DNA of 64,000 nucleotides from JBFLVU01 sp964589625 (GCA_964589625.1 CAZPSH010000011.1:31699-95698); one strand, 5' to 3'. Counted from the stretch's first letter, positions 51,917 to 61,338 are shown. Numbers and translations are program-made. Notes: generated by a model from the sequence alone, not told the origin.

Positions 51917-52829
51917 GAGACCCCGGGGCTCGATCCCGCTCTGGGTCTTTCTCCTCCTCGGCGCCCTTCTGGCGGGCGCCCTCCTTCTCCGCCTCGCCGT
52001 ACGGTCCCCCCGGCCGCCGGAGGTGAACTCCCCGCGGGACATGTCCTCCACCGATCCATCGGGTGGCCGCTCTTCCGGGTCGCGAGAGGCGCGTCCTTTC
52101 CCCCGCAGGAAGGCGCCCTCCGGAACCGAGGCCCCCGCTCCTCCCCGAATCGGAACGGGCGGTCAGGCCGTTCTGGCCATCGTGATCGACGACGTGGGAC
52201 AGAGCCTGGATCTCGCCGAAACGGCCACCCGGAGGCTCCCGCCCCCGGTGACCTTCGCCGTCATCCCCTTCCTTCCGGCCTCCGAGAGCTCCGCGCGGCT
52301 CCTTCACGTCCGGGGTTTTCCCGTGATCCTCCACGCGCCCATGGAACCGCTTGGACCGCGCCGCTGGCGCGCCACGCCCGGAACGCTCATGACAGGGATG
52401 GCCACCTCCGAGGCGGAGCGGATCCTCCTGCGGGACATCGAGGCCGTTCCCCACGCGGAGGGCGTGAACAACCACATGGGCTCCCGAGCCACCCAGGACG
52501 CGGACCTCATGAGGGCCGTCATGGGGGTCCTGAAGGAGCGGGACCTGTACTTCCTCGACAGCCGGACCTCCCCCCTCACGGTGGCTCACCAGGCCGCCCG
52601 CGAAGCGGGAGTACCGAGCGCCTCCAGGGCCGTCTTCCTTGACGGAGAGGACGACGTGGGTGCTATCATGGCTCAGCTGGATACGCTCGTGGCCAGGTCG
52701 AGGAAGGAGGGAGCGCTCGTGGGCATCGGTCACCTTCGCCCGAACACGGTGGAGGCCCTCGCCCGGCGCATGCCCTACTGGTCCTCGCGGTCGGTCCGGT
52801 TCGTCCCCCTGAGGGAGGTGGTTCGGTGA
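51891..52829 (+). CDS. Divergent polysaccharide deacetylase family protein (YibQ/DUF610)
   Basis: A 312-residue protein anchored by one N-terminal transmembrane helix (about 16-37) after an Arg-rich start. A Ser/Pro-rich linker precedes the NodB-like domain: LAIVIDDVGQSLDLAE with metal-type Asp residues, VILHAPMEP, GVNNHMGSRATQD and YFLDSRTSP. The family is routinely found beside envC and ctpA and is thought to act on cell-wall or surface polysaccharide. It overlaps the CtpA-like gene by 26 nt and the kinase gene by 4 nt. Confidence 0.88.
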   Translation: MASRSRPRRRPRGSIPLWVFLLLGALLAGALLLRLAVRSPRPPEVNSPRDMSSTDPSGGRSSGSREARPFPRRKAPSGTEAPAPPRIGTGGQAVLAIVIDDVGQSLDLAETATRRLPPPVTFAVIPFLPASESSARLLHVRGFPVILHAPMEPLGPRRWRATPGTLMTGMATSEAERILLRDIEAVPHAEGVNNHMGSRATQDADLMRAVMGVLKERDLYFLDSRTSPLTVAHQAAREAGVPSASRAVFLDGEDDVGAIMAQLDTLVARSRKEGALVGIGHLRPNTVEALARRMPYWSSRSVRFVPLREVVR

Positions 52830-54487
52830 CGGCCCAGGGAACGTCGGGGACTCTCCCCAAGGCCATCGGGAAATACCGGATCGAACGCGTCCTCGGTCGC
52901 GGGGCCATGGGGGTCGTGTACCTGGGCCGCGACCCCACCATCGACCGCCCCGTGGCCATCAAGATCGTGGTCCTGCCCGACGGCCTCGAAGCCCACAAGG
53001 TCGCCGAGTTTCGGGAGAGGTTCCTCCGGGAGGCGCGGGCCGCGGGCCGGCTCAGCCATCCGGCCATCGTGACCGTGTACGAGGCGGACGACGGTTCGAA
53101 CTCGGGCATCCCCTTCATCGCCATGGAGTACGTGGAAGGCCTTCCTTGGAACTACAAGGTCCGCCAGGGCATCAAACAGGACCCAGACTCCATCCTGCCG
53201 CTCTTCAGGGAAATCGCCTCGGCTCTCGACTACGCCCACAAGAACGGGGTGGTCCACCGGGACATCAAGCCCGCCAACATCGTGCAGACGCCGGACGGCC
53301 ACGTGAAGCTCATGGATTTCGGGATTGCCAAGGTCCCCACGTCGGAGCTCACGCGGGAAGGCCAGTTCCTCGGCACGCCCGCCTACATGTCGCCCGAGCA
53401 GGTCATGGGCCGATCCGTGGACGGCCGGGCCGACCTGTTTTCCCTGGGCACCGTCCTCTACGAACTGCTGAGCTGCAAGAAGCCGTTTCCGGGCGAGGAC
53501 ATCAGCACGGTCACCTACCGCATCGCCCGGGACGAGCCCGAGTCCCTCCTCGACCTGAACCCGGGCCTGGCCCCGGAGGTGGAGCAGATGGTGCGCCACC
53601 TCCTTGAAAAGGATCCCCAACGCCGATACGCCACCGCGGGGGAACTCGTGGAGGACATCGACGCCTACATGGCGGGCGCGGCCCTTCCCCACGCGGGAAC
53701 GGCCCTCGGTAACACATCGGCCGCGGTGGGGGACCCGACCCTGGTGGCGGAGGAGGCGAAAAGCCCGCCCCCCAAAGGGTCTCCCCCCCCCGCTAGAGCT
53801 TTGCCTCCGGCTTCCCGGCGGCGTCTTCCCCTGGCCCTGACCGTGGGCGGGGCCGTTCTGGGTCTCGTCGTCCTGGGGGCCGTCGTTCTCGGCGCGGCGG
53901 CTCTCTGGTCCAAGGCCCGATCGGGCGGGCCGGCCCCGCCGACGGAAGAGGCGGCGCCCGCAGGAAGCGAGGCCGCCGCCTCGAACCCACCTGCGATCCC
54001 CACGCCGGCGCCCTCGTCCACGTCCACGGGCATTGCGGGCCCGGAGCCGTCGCCGTCGCCGCCTGTCCAGCCGGCCCGTCCCAGGCGATCTTCCCCTCCG
54101 AAAAAGGAGCCCAAGACCGAACCGCCCCCCCCCGTCCGGCCGCCCGAACCGGCGCCCCGTCCCGCCGTCAAACCCTTAGAGCCCGCCCAGGTCACCTACA
54201 CCTTCAGCAGCAAGATCCTTAAGGGTGGATTCAAGATCAAGGTGGATGGGAAGGACGTGGTGGCGAGGGACATCCAGCGGAAGTTCACGCTGAAGGACGA
54301 GACCTACACGGGGACCTTCGCGGTGCCTCCGGGACCGCACGAGGTGTCCTTCGAGATCCGGACCGAAATCCAGAACGTCTCGGGATCCCACGCCGAATCT
54401 CGCACCTTCGGGGCGGGCCAGCGTCTCACCCTGAACATCCGCATGACCCGGCTCAACAAGGAGCTCAGTTTTGCGTGGGTGGAGTAG
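52826..54487 (+). CDS. Membrane Ser/Thr protein kinase
   Basis: A 553-residue Hanks-type kinase. Kinase domain (about 17-285): GRGAMGVVYLG, Lys46, HRDIKPAN (144-151), DFG (164-166) and GTPAYMSPEQ. A Pro-rich juxtamembrane stretch leads to a transmembrane helix (about 330-356), then a Pro/Ser-rich spacer and a C-terminal beta domain (about 450-553; SSKILKGGFKIKVDGKDVVA) with weak PEGA-like character. The GTG start at 52826 overlaps the deacetylase stop, placing the kinase in the EnvC/CtpA-like/deacetylase operon, a hint that it senses or controls wall remodelling. Confidence 0.92.
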   Translation: MTAQGTSGTLPKAIGKYRIERVLGRGAMGVVYLGRDPTIDRPVAIKIVVLPDGLEAHKVAEFRERFLREARAAGRLSHPAIVTVYEADDGSNSGIPFIAMEYVEGLPWNYKVRQGIKQDPDSILPLFREIASALDYAHKNGVVHRDIKPANIVQTPDGHVKLMDFGIAKVPTSELTREGQFLGTPAYMSPEQVMGRSVDGRADLFSLGTVLYELLSCKKPFPGEDISTVTYRIARDEPESLLDLNPGLAPEVEQMVRHLLEKDPQRRYATAGELVEDIDAYMAGAALPHAGTALGNTSAAVGDPTLVAEEAKSPPPKGSPPPARALPPASRRRLPLALTVGGAVLGLVVLGAVVLGAAALWSKARSGGPAPPTEEAAPAGSEAAASNPPAIPTPAPSSTSTGIAGPEPSPSPPVQPARPRRSSPPKKEPKTEPPPPVRPPEPAPRPAVKPLEPAQVTYTFSSKILKGGFKIKVDGKDVVARDIQRKFTLKDETYTGTFAVPPGPHEVSFEIRTEIQNVSGSHAESRTFGAGQRLTLNIRMTRLNKELSFAWVE

Positions 54488-55097
54488 CGCCCTCGCGATC
54501 TCCCTCCTCGTCCCTCTCTTCGGCTGTTCGGCGAAGCGTGCCCCGCAGGACTGGCCCGCGGCGGGGACCTCCTGGTCGGGACGGGGGAGGATCGTCCTCA
54601 GCCGGGGAAGCCGGGGTTTCACCGCCCCCTGCGCCTTCGCGCTGGATCCCTCTTCGGGGGCGCGCGTGGAAATTCGTGATCCTCTCGGGACCACCCGTCT
54701 GCTCCTCTTCCTGGGTCCCAGCCAGGCCACGGTGGTGGACCCGGTCACCGGCCGGTATGGACTCTGGCGCGGCTCCTCCGACGCCCTGCCCTGGTCCCCT
54801 TCGGACCTCTGGGCGGCCGTGACCGGGCGTCCCCCCGACGGAGCCCGGCTCCGTCGCCGGGAGGGAAGGGTCGAGGCCGCCTGGAGCGGCCGGGAGGGGA
54901 GGGTGAAGGCCGTCCTCCGGGACCCGGCCGAAGGGCCCGGGAAAGCGGTGCTCCGTGCGAGAGGAGGGGCCGAGCTGACCTTTCAGGTGGAAGGCCTTTC
55001 GGCCGCCCCCTTCGACCCGGCTGTCCTCTCGCCGCCCGGCGAACGGCTGAGGATTCCCTCCGATCCCGCCGAACTGCTCTGGGGATTGGCGCCGTGA
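54471..55097 (+). CDS. Probable outer-membrane lipoprotein, LolB-like position
   Basis: A 208-residue lipoprotein: signal sequence with lipobox LFGC (Cys at residue 19), then beta-rich segments such as SGRGRIVLSRGSRGF and ARVEIRDPLGTTRLLLFLGP. The arrangement recalls LolB, the outer-membrane lipoprotein receptor, which in many Gram-negatives sits directly before ispE. Sequence resemblance is weak, so this is context-based. The TTG at 54471 is chosen because AAGGAG lies 8 nt upstream and it begins the signal peptide; it overlaps the kinase end by 17 nt and ispE by 4 nt. Confidence 0.6.
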   Translation: MRGWSSALAISLLVPLFGCSAKRAPQDWPAAGTSWSGRGRIVLSRGSRGFTAPCAFALDPSSGARVEIRDPLGTTRLLLFLGPSQATVVDPVTGRYGLWRGSSDALPWSPSDLWAAVTGRPPDGARLRRREGRVEAAWSGREGRVKAVLRDPAEGPGKAVLRARGGAELTFQVEGLSAAPFDPAVLSPPGERLRIPSDPAELLWGLAP

Positions 55098-56002
55098 GCC
55101 CGCTTCGGGTCCACGCCTGCGCCAAATTCAACCTGGGCCTCGAGGTGCTGGGAAAGCGCCCGGACGGATTCCACGAAATGAGGACGGTGATCCAGTCCCT
55201 GGCGCTGTCCGACATCCTCGACGCCTATCCAGCCCCATCGGGCCTCGCCCTGGAGTGCAGCGATCCGTCCCTTCCCTGCGGGGAGGAGAATCTCGTGGTG
55301 AGGGCCGCCCGGTCGCTTCAGGCGGCCTACTCCTGCAAGAAGGGCGCCCGACTCCGACTCCTCAAGCGGATCCCGGTCCAGGCCGGGCTGGGCGGCGGGA
55401 GCGCCGATGCGGCCGCGGCGCTTCTGGCCCTGGCCCGGCTGTGGAGGCTGCCCTGCCGGCCCGTGGACCTACTGCCTCTGGCGGCGGACCTCGGAAGCGA
55501 CGTGCCCTTCTTCCTCTTTGGGGGCACGGCGCTGGGCGTGGGCCGGGGGGAGGAGGTCTACCCCCTTCCGGACGCGCCGCGCCTGGAGGTCGTGATCGCC
55601 CTCTCCCCCCGCGGGATGCCCACCGCGAGGGCCTATGGGCAGATCGGCAGCCGGTTGACACGGACAAACAGGGTCCATACAATACAAGAGATTGTTCAGG
55701 ACATCGTCGACGGGAAGGTGGGAGAGGGGCTTCTGTTCAACCACTTCGAGGAGGTGAGCGGGCAGCCGGAAGGGGACGCCGCGGCGCTCCGCCGCGCTCT
55801 GGAAAGGGGCGGGGAGGGAAGGCTGTTGCTCGCGGGGTCGGGTTCGGCATGGCTGGGGCTCTTCTCCAGCCGGGAGCAGGCGCAGGAATCCGTAAGGAGG
55901 ATGTCGCACCAGGGCAGCAGAGGAATACTCACGCACACGCTTACGCGGAAGGACTACTGGGAGTTGACGATTCCGAGCCAGGAAAAGGAGAGTCTGAGAT
56001 GA
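55094..56002 (+). CDS. ispE: 4-diphosphocytidyl-2-C-methyl-D-erythritol kinase
   Basis: A 302-residue GHMP kinase of the MEP isoprenoid pathway. It has the N-terminal ACAKFNLGLEVLGKRPDGFH with the catalytic-type Lys. The ATP loop is RIPVQAGLGGGSADAAAALL and the C-terminal motif is LLLAGSGSAWLGLF. The GTG start overlaps the lipoprotein stop, and its own TGA overlaps the spoVG ATG. Confidence 0.95.
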   Translation: MSPLRVHACAKFNLGLEVLGKRPDGFHEMRTVIQSLALSDILDAYPAPSGLALECSDPSLPCGEENLVVRAARSLQAAYSCKKGARLRLLKRIPVQAGLGGGSADAAAALLALARLWRLPCRPVDLLPLAADLGSDVPFFLFGGTALGVGRGEEVYPLPDAPRLEVVIALSPRGMPTARAYGQIGSRLTRTNRVHTIQEIVQDIVDGKVGEGLLFNHFEEVSGQPEGDAAALRRALERGGEGRLLLAGSGSAWLGLFSSREQAQESVRRMSHQGSRGILTHTLTRKDYWELTIPSQEKESLR

Positions 56003-56334
56003 AGATCACCGACATCCGGATCTTCCCAGTGGACGAGCCCAAGCTCAAGGCGTTCGTCTCCATCATTTTCGACCAGAGCTTCATCGTCAGCGATATCAAG
56101 ATCATCGAGGGCAACAGCGGCCTGTTCCTGTCCATGCCGAGCAAGAAGCGAAAAGACGGGACCTTCAAGGACATCGCCCACCCGCTGAACAGCGAGACGC
56201 GGAAGATGATGGAGGACGCGGTGATCGCGGCCTATAAAGAATCCGCGGCAAACAAGCCTGCCATGTCCGCCCACGCGGCCGAGGAGGCCTCCTTCCCGGA
56301 GGCGGATCCGGCCGTGGCCTCTGAAACCCACTGA
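55999..56334 (+). CDS. spoVG: SpoVG family regulator
   Basis: A 111-residue protein: MKITDIRIFPVDEPKLKAFV, FIVSDIKIIEGNSGLFLSMP and KKRKDGTFKDIAHPLNSETR are the invariant blocks of SpoVG, a small nucleic-acid-binding regulator. The last 25 residues are Ala/Glu-rich and variable. The name comes from Bacillus sporulation, but the protein occurs in non-sporulating bacteria. It is translationally coupled to ispE (ATGA). Confidence 0.94.
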   Translation: MKITDIRIFPVDEPKLKAFVSIIFDQSFIVSDIKIIEGNSGLFLSMPSKKRKDGTFKDIAHPLNSETRKMMEDAVIAAYKESAANKPAMSAHAAEEASFPEADPAVASETH

Positions 56335-56358
56335 GGCATCCTTCGAGGGGGAGGAGAG

Positions 56359-56382
56359 AGGGGCCCGCCGGGCCCCTTTTTT
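56359..56382 (+). terminator. Rho-independent terminator after spoVG
   Basis: AGGGGCC (56359-56365) pairs with GGCCCCT (56371-56377), followed by TTTTT. Between this and the tRNA (56383-56629) no gene is apparent. Confidence 0.88.
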
Positions 56383-56629
56383 CGTCCCAGAGTCCCGTCT
56401 CCCTTGGGCCCGCGGCCGGAGCGGTCTGTTTCCCCCGGAGCATGGCGCACGGGCGGGAGTCGCGCCGCCGTCTCGCGGGGGAAAAGGCCCTCGCCGGCGA
56501 GGGGAGCGTTCCCTCCTGGTACATGGGGGCGGGCTCCAAAGCGCCCCCTCTTGCCGTTGCCTTCGGCCCGTGCGTTGCCTCCGGGGAAGAATATGGGTAC
56601 CCTGGCCTTGGGGTAGGCTCCGACCGGTT

Positions 56630-56704
56630 TGGGGAGTCGCCAAGCGGTAAGGCACCGGTCTTTGGAACCGGCATGCGGTGGTTCGAATCCACCCTCCCCA
56701 GCCA
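56630..56704 (+). tRNA. tRNA-Gln (anticodon UUG)
   Basis: A complete cloverleaf: acceptor TGGGGAG pairs with CTCCCCA, the anticodon stem CCGGT/ACCGG carries loop CTTTGGA with anticodon UUG, and the T arm contains GGTTCGAATCC. Discriminator G and a genomically encoded CCA end it. It lies between spoVG and prs, as in several other bacterial phyla. Confidence 0.97.
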
Positions 56705-56728
56705 CCCTCACGTGAGAAGGAAAAGGCG

Positions 56729-57670
56729 ATGGACGACAAGACCGTGGTCTTCTCGGGTCGTGGCAACCCCAAGCTCGCGGACCGGATCGCCGATTATCTC
56801 GGCATTCATCTCGGGAACATCAAACTCACGGACTTCTCGGACGGGGAAAACTACTGCCAGATCCTGGAAAACGTGAGGGGCCGGGACGTGTTCGTGATCC
56901 AGCCCACCTGCCAGCCCGTGAACGACAACCTGATGGAGCTCCTGCTCATCATGGACGCCCTGAAGCGCGCCTCCGTCCAGCGCGTGAACGCCGTGATCCC
57001 CTACTACGGGTACGCTCGACAAGACCGGAAGGACAAGCCCCGGGTCCCCATCACCTCGCGAATGGTGGCGGACCTCCTCGAGGCCGTGGGGATGGACCGG
57101 CTCATCTGCGTGGACGTGCACGCGGCGCAGATCCAGGGGTTCTTCAACGTCCCTGTGGATCACCTCTTCGCGGCCCCAGTGCTCATCGCGCACATCGCCA
57201 AGCTGGGCCTGCCCGATCTGACCGTGGTCTCCCCCGACGCCGGCGGGGTGGAGCGGGCCCGGGCCTACGCCAAGCGCCTGGGCACCCAGCTCGCCATCGT
57301 GGACAAACGGCGCGAGGTGGCCAACGTGGCCGAGGTGATGAACGTCATCGGCGACGTGAAGGGAAAGAGCTGCTTCATCGTGGACGACATCATCGACACG
57401 GCGGGCACCTTGTGCGAAACGGTGAAAGCCCTCATGGGAAAGGGGGCCCGGGCCGTGTACGCCGCCTGCACCCACCCCGTGCTGTCGGGGCCGGCGGTGG
57501 ACCGACTCAACGCCTCGGAGATCACTCGCGTACTCGTCACCGACACGATTCCCATTGGGGACAAGATCGTGCGCTGCCCCAAGATCGAGGTCCTCTCGGT
57601 GGCCCCCCTCCTCGGGGAGGCCATCCACCGCATCCACGACGAGTCCTCGGTCTCTTCTCTCTTCGTCTGA
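56729..57670 (+). CDS. prs: Ribose-phosphate pyrophosphokinase
   Basis: A 313-residue PRPP synthetase making 5-phosphoribosyl diphosphate from ribose 5-phosphate and ATP, feeding purine, pyrimidine, His and Trp synthesis. Typical segments: VFSGRGNPKLADRIA, SDGENYCQILENVRGRDVF, the flexible loop YYGYARQDRKDKPR and the PRPP-binding VDDIIDTAGTLC. The ATG at 56729 has AGAAGGAAAAGG upstream. It lies 24 nt after the tRNA and may share its transcript. Confidence 0.96.
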   Translation: MDDKTVVFSGRGNPKLADRIADYLGIHLGNIKLTDFSDGENYCQILENVRGRDVFVIQPTCQPVNDNLMELLLIMDALKRASVQRVNAVIPYYGYARQDRKDKPRVPITSRMVADLLEAVGMDRLICVDVHAAQIQGFFNVPVDHLFAAPVLIAHIAKLGLPDLTVVSPDAGGVERARAYAKRLGTQLAIVDKRREVANVAEVMNVIGDVKGKSCFIVDDIIDTAGTLCETVKALMGKGARAVYAACTHPVLSGPAVDRLNASEITRVLVTDTIPIGDKIVRCPKIEVLSVAPLLGEAIHRIHDESSVSSLFV

Positions 57671-57717
57671 TGCCGCCGCGACCCGCAGGGCGGGTCCCAC
57701 TCCAGGGGGGATTCTGG

Positions 57718-58386
57718 ATGACCGTTCGTACCGCAGCCGCGGGCGCCCTCGCCGCCCTGTTCCTCGGGACGCTGGCCGTGGATGTCGGCGCCCGGGAGGA
57801 GGGCCTTTCGGAGGGCCGGAACCGGGTCCGGATCGGTTGCGAGGGACACCTCCTGCCTGGGCTTCCTCTGTCCGTCTCCTGGGATCCCCTGCCGGCGGAC
57901 GTGGAGGAGTACGAACTCCTCCTCGAATGCGGGTCCCCGGCCTGGGGCAAGTTCCGCCTCACCGAATCCGATAGCCCCGTCCAAACCCATCGAATCCTTC
58001 TCCTCCCTCACGTCCCGGGGCAGGTGGCCCGGATCGTCCTGCGGGTGGGCCGCGGCGGCCGTGAGGACACCTGGGCGACGAGCCGGGTCTTCCGGGTGGC
58101 GGGCGATGGCGCATCGCCGGCGGCGCGGGCGGTGTACGACAGGGGCGAGCTCTGGCTTCACGGGGGCGGCGCTTTGCCTTCGAAGGTGGTGGAATCTTCC
58201 GCCGCAGGGCTGAATCCCGATCCCCCTTCCGCCCCTCCCGGCGCCACCGTCCTTCCCGGCCCGGGCGGTGCGCAGGATCCGCGAAAGGACAGCCGATGCG
58301 CGGTTTGTGCCGGGCGGCGGGGAACTCCTCCTTCGGTTCGCGAGGGCGCCGGGCGGACCCCGCTTCTCCTTCCCCTCCGGATTTAG
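57718..58386 (+). CDS. Secreted protein of unknown function
   Basis: A 222-residue protein with a signal peptide (about 1-26) and a fibronectin-type-III-like beta pattern (GLPLSVSWDPLPADVEEYELL to RIVLRVGRGGREDTWATSRVFRV, about 45-135). A low-complexity Pro/Gly/Arg-rich end follows. No recognised family. It occupies the place where rplY and pth follow prs in many bacteria. The start at 57718 follows AGGGGGGAT. The last 60 residues have a composition like non-coding DNA, so a sequencing or true frameshift near the end is possible. Confidence 0.5.
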   Translation: MTVRTAAAGALAALFLGTLAVDVGAREEGLSEGRNRVRIGCEGHLLPGLPLSVSWDPLPADVEEYELLLECGSPAWGKFRLTESDSPVQTHRILLLPHVPGQVARIVLRVGRGGREDTWATSRVFRVAGDGASPAARAVYDRGELWLHGGGALPSKVVESSAAGLNPDPPSAPPGATVLPGPGGAQDPRKDSRCAVCAGRRGTPPSVREGAGRTPLLLPLRI

Positions 58387-58508
58387 AGCCCGCCAGCGGT
58401 CCCGAGACAAGTCGTGCCGGCTGGGCCCACGGCTGGGGCGGGAGGGTTCCCGCCTCGGGCCGCGGTCCTGTACCACACACCGCCGTGAACTCATGGGAGG
58501 AGGCGGTC

Positions 58509-61328
58509 ATGATTCATTCCATCCGAAGGGAAGCGGGTCCGATCCCTTCCCTTGTCGCACTCGTTCTTTCGCTCCTGGTCCTCCAGGGACTGATGGCGCA
58601 GACCACCGTCGGTTCACTCTCCGGCTTCGCCTTTTCCCCCGGCGGGACCCCCCAGGCAGGGGTCACCGTCGTCTTGACCGGGCCGGCGCTTCAAGGGGAG
58701 CGCACCGCCGTCACGGACGCCGCGGGCCGCTTCCTGCTCCCCAACCTGCCGCCGGGTACGGATTACAGTTTGTCGGCGACCACAGGGGACGGCTCGCGCC
58801 TCTCTCTTTCGGACATCGTGATCACCTCCGGAACGGCGAGCACCCTGAACGTCTTTCTCGGGGCCGGAAGCACGGAGATCACCGTGGACGGATTCCGGCC
58901 GGTCACACCCCGCCAGGCCGCCGTGCCCGCCACGCTCACGAGGGAGGAGACCGTATCCATGCCCGTCCTGGGCGAGTTTCAGGATCGCTCCTACCAGACC
59001 CTGCTCTATTTCACGCCCACCGCCACACACTCCCGCCTCTCCGGAAACCCCGCGGTGGGCGGGGCGACGGGCATCGAGAACGTGACCGTCATCGACGGCC
59101 TGACGCTCAACGACCCCGTGACCGGCACCTTCGGAACGCACCTCAACCACGCGTTTCTCTACGAGTTGACCACGGAGGCCTTCGGCGTGGAAGCCTCCAA
59201 GGGGGCCTCCACGGGGGCCTTCATCAACCTGCTCACGCGGTCGGGAAGCAACGAATTCCACGGCGAGGTGTTCGGCTGGACCACCGGGGCCGGCTGGACG
59301 GCGCGGGAGAACTCCAACGACTTCGAGATCACGGAAGGAAGGCCGTGGCGCGCCGTGGATGCCGGATTCAGCGTTTCCGGCCCCATCGTGAAGGACCGCC
59401 TCTGGTTCTACGTGGGCGCCAATCCCTATTTCAAGAGCGAGGAGGACAGGGGCCGGGACGTCCTCCAAAACACCCGGGACGGGCGGATCTTCGGGGTGGC
59501 CTACGACTACGACAAGACATGGCGCACCACGACCTTCTTCGGAAAGCTGACCTTCCGGCCGCGCGACGGCCACAGCCTGGAATTGAGCCTCTTCGGAGAC
59601 CCCTCCCGCCAGCACCTGGCCGAGGGGACCGCCGCCACGCTTTTCCCCGAATCCCGGCTGAGCCGGAGGATGCAGGGCTCCGCCAACGCCGTCCTCCGCT
59701 GGACCGCGACCCTCTCCCCGCGCCTTTTCCTGGACGCCCACGCGGGCGCGACCCACCGCCGGGACGATCTGAAGCCCTGGGCCTCCGGCGCCGACGGGTA
59801 CGGCCGCCCCCTTTACGTGAGCCAGGACTGGGACCAGGACCTGGGCGTCTCGGCGGGCTTCGGGCGCTTCACGATCGACGATCGGCGCACCCGCCAGATC
59901 GGCGCCGCCCTGACCTGGACGCCCGTGGGCGGAGCGCTCGGATCCCACGAGTGGCTCGCGGGCTTCGAGGCCGACCTCGCCACCTGGAGCCAGACCAGCG
60001 GGTACACGGGGGGGAACTTCGTCCAGCTACGGAAACAGATCGCCCCGGTCCTCACGGACCCGAGCTCCTACCAGGAGTGGTACGTGAACTACCTCCAGGA
60101 TCCTTCCATCCGGGAAAAGGGCTACTACGGAGCCCTCTTCCTTCAGGACCGCTGGAATCCCGTCGAGGACGTCACAGTGACGGCGGGCCTGCGATGGGAA
60201 AGGAACCGTCTGGACAGCGAGAGAGGGAACGATCTCTCCTTGACGAACCTCTCCCCCCGGGTGGCCGTCTCCTGGGACTTCACGGGGGATGACCGATCCA
60301 AACTGGCCCTCTCCTGGGGGCGCTACTACGAGCGCGTCCCCCTCTATCTGTCCAGGGTCCTCGACGGCGGCCACGCCACGTACAAGGACACCTACGTGAA
60401 CGGCGCAAAGACCGCCCACGCCATCTACAACGACCTTCCCGCCTTCGCTCTCGGCGGCGTGAAGAACCAGTCCCAGGACGAATGGACGCTCACGTTCCAG
60501 CACCAGTTCGGGTCCAACCTGGTCCTCGGGGCGCGGGCTGTGTACCGGGACCTCAACCGACTCCTGGAGACGGTGGGCTACGTGGACCCCTCCACGGGGG
60601 CCATCCGGCTCCTCGTGATGAATCCCGGCCACCAAACGACGCCGCTTCTCGAAGCGTGGCGCGGCGTCCTTCCGGATTACGCCCCGTTTCCCAAGCCCCG
60701 GCGGAGATACGGTGCCCTGGAGCTCCTCTTGGACAAACGCTTCGCGGATCGCTGGTTTCTCCACGCGAACTACACGTGGTCCCGCCTGAGGGGCAACACC
60801 GCCGCCGGGTACGATCGCGGGATCCCGGAACTGGCCCCCAACGCCACCAAGGAGTGGGACATCCCCTCCGCGGCCTGGATCGCCAACCGGTACGGCTACC
60901 TCCCCACGGACCGGACCCACCAATTCAAGGCCGTGGCAGGGTACCGGTTCGACGGCGGGCTCCTCGTGGGGGGCACCCTGCGCTTCGACACCGGACGCCC
61001 CATGGACAAGATCTACGATTGGCCCAAGAAGGAGGTCGGGTACGGGAAACTGCTCCAGGTGCCCCGAGGCACGGCGGGACGCCTCCCCTCGGCGCTGACC
61101 CTCAACCTTCACGCCGAGTACACCTTCAAGATCAAAGGTTCCACCCTCACGGCCTTCGTGGACGCCTTCAACGTCCTGAACGACCAGGTGGAATTCCGGG
61201 TGGAGGAGGCCTACTACGACACGCGGAGCACCTATTCGGAACCCCTCCGCCGAAACCCGGGTTGGGGCAAGACCAAGTCCCGCACCGAGCCCAGGGCCCT
61301 GGCCGCGGGGATCCGGTGGGCGTTCTGA
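58509..61328 (+). CDS. Oar-like TonB-dependent outer-membrane receptor
   Basis: A 939-residue protein. Signal peptide (about 1-31), N-terminal carboxypeptidase-regulatory-like beta domain (about 34-115; SGFAFSPGGTPQAGVTVVLT), plug region (about 120-270; GIENVTVIDGLTLNDPVTG, ASTGAFINLLTRSGSNEFHG) and a large beta-barrel ending in the aromatic IRWAF signature. The layout matches Oar/TonB-dependent receptors abundant in Acidobacteriota and Myxococcota; the ligand is unknown. The ATG at 58509 has GGGAGGAGG upstream. It appears monocistronic; 58387-58508 shows no recognised riboswitch. Confidence 0.88.
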   Translation: MIHSIRREAGPIPSLVALVLSLLVLQGLMAQTTVGSLSGFAFSPGGTPQAGVTVVLTGPALQGERTAVTDAAGRFLLPNLPPGTDYSLSATTGDGSRLSLSDIVITSGTASTLNVFLGAGSTEITVDGFRPVTPRQAAVPATLTREETVSMPVLGEFQDRSYQTLLYFTPTATHSRLSGNPAVGGATGIENVTVIDGLTLNDPVTGTFGTHLNHAFLYELTTEAFGVEASKGASTGAFINLLTRSGSNEFHGEVFGWTTGAGWTARENSNDFEITEGRPWRAVDAGFSVSGPIVKDRLWFYVGANPYFKSEEDRGRDVLQNTRDGRIFGVAYDYDKTWRTTTFFGKLTFRPRDGHSLELSLFGDPSRQHLAEGTAATLFPESRLSRRMQGSANAVLRWTATLSPRLFLDAHAGATHRRDDLKPWASGADGYGRPLYVSQDWDQDLGVSAGFGRFTIDDRRTRQIGAALTWTPVGGALGSHEWLAGFEADLATWSQTSGYTGGNFVQLRKQIAPVLTDPSSYQEWYVNYLQDPSIREKGYYGALFLQDRWNPVEDVTVTAGLRWERNRLDSERGNDLSLTNLSPRVAVSWDFTGDDRSKLALSWGRYYERVPLYLSRVLDGGHATYKDTYVNGAKTAHAIYNDLPAFALGGVKNQSQDEWTLTFQHQFGSNLVLGARAVYRDLNRLLETVGYVDPSTGAIRLLVMNPGHQTTPLLEAWRGVLPDYAPFPKPRRRYGALELLLDKRFADRWFLHANYTWSRLRGNTAAGYDRGIPELAPNATKEWDIPSAAWIANRYGYLPTDRTHQFKAVAGYRFDGGLLVGGTLRFDTGRPMDKIYDWPKKEVGYGKLLQVPRGTAGRLPSALTLNLHAEYTFKIKGSTLTAFVDAFNVLNDQVEFRVEEAYYDTRSTYSEPLRRNPGWGKTKSRTEPRALAAGIRWAF

Positions 61329-61338
61329 AGAGAAGGGA

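Noticed and set aside
58387..58508. Riboswitch (cobalamin or c-di-GMP type) ahead of the TonB-dependent receptor
   Set aside because: GC-rich leader with no conserved core motif of any riboswitch I can recognise.
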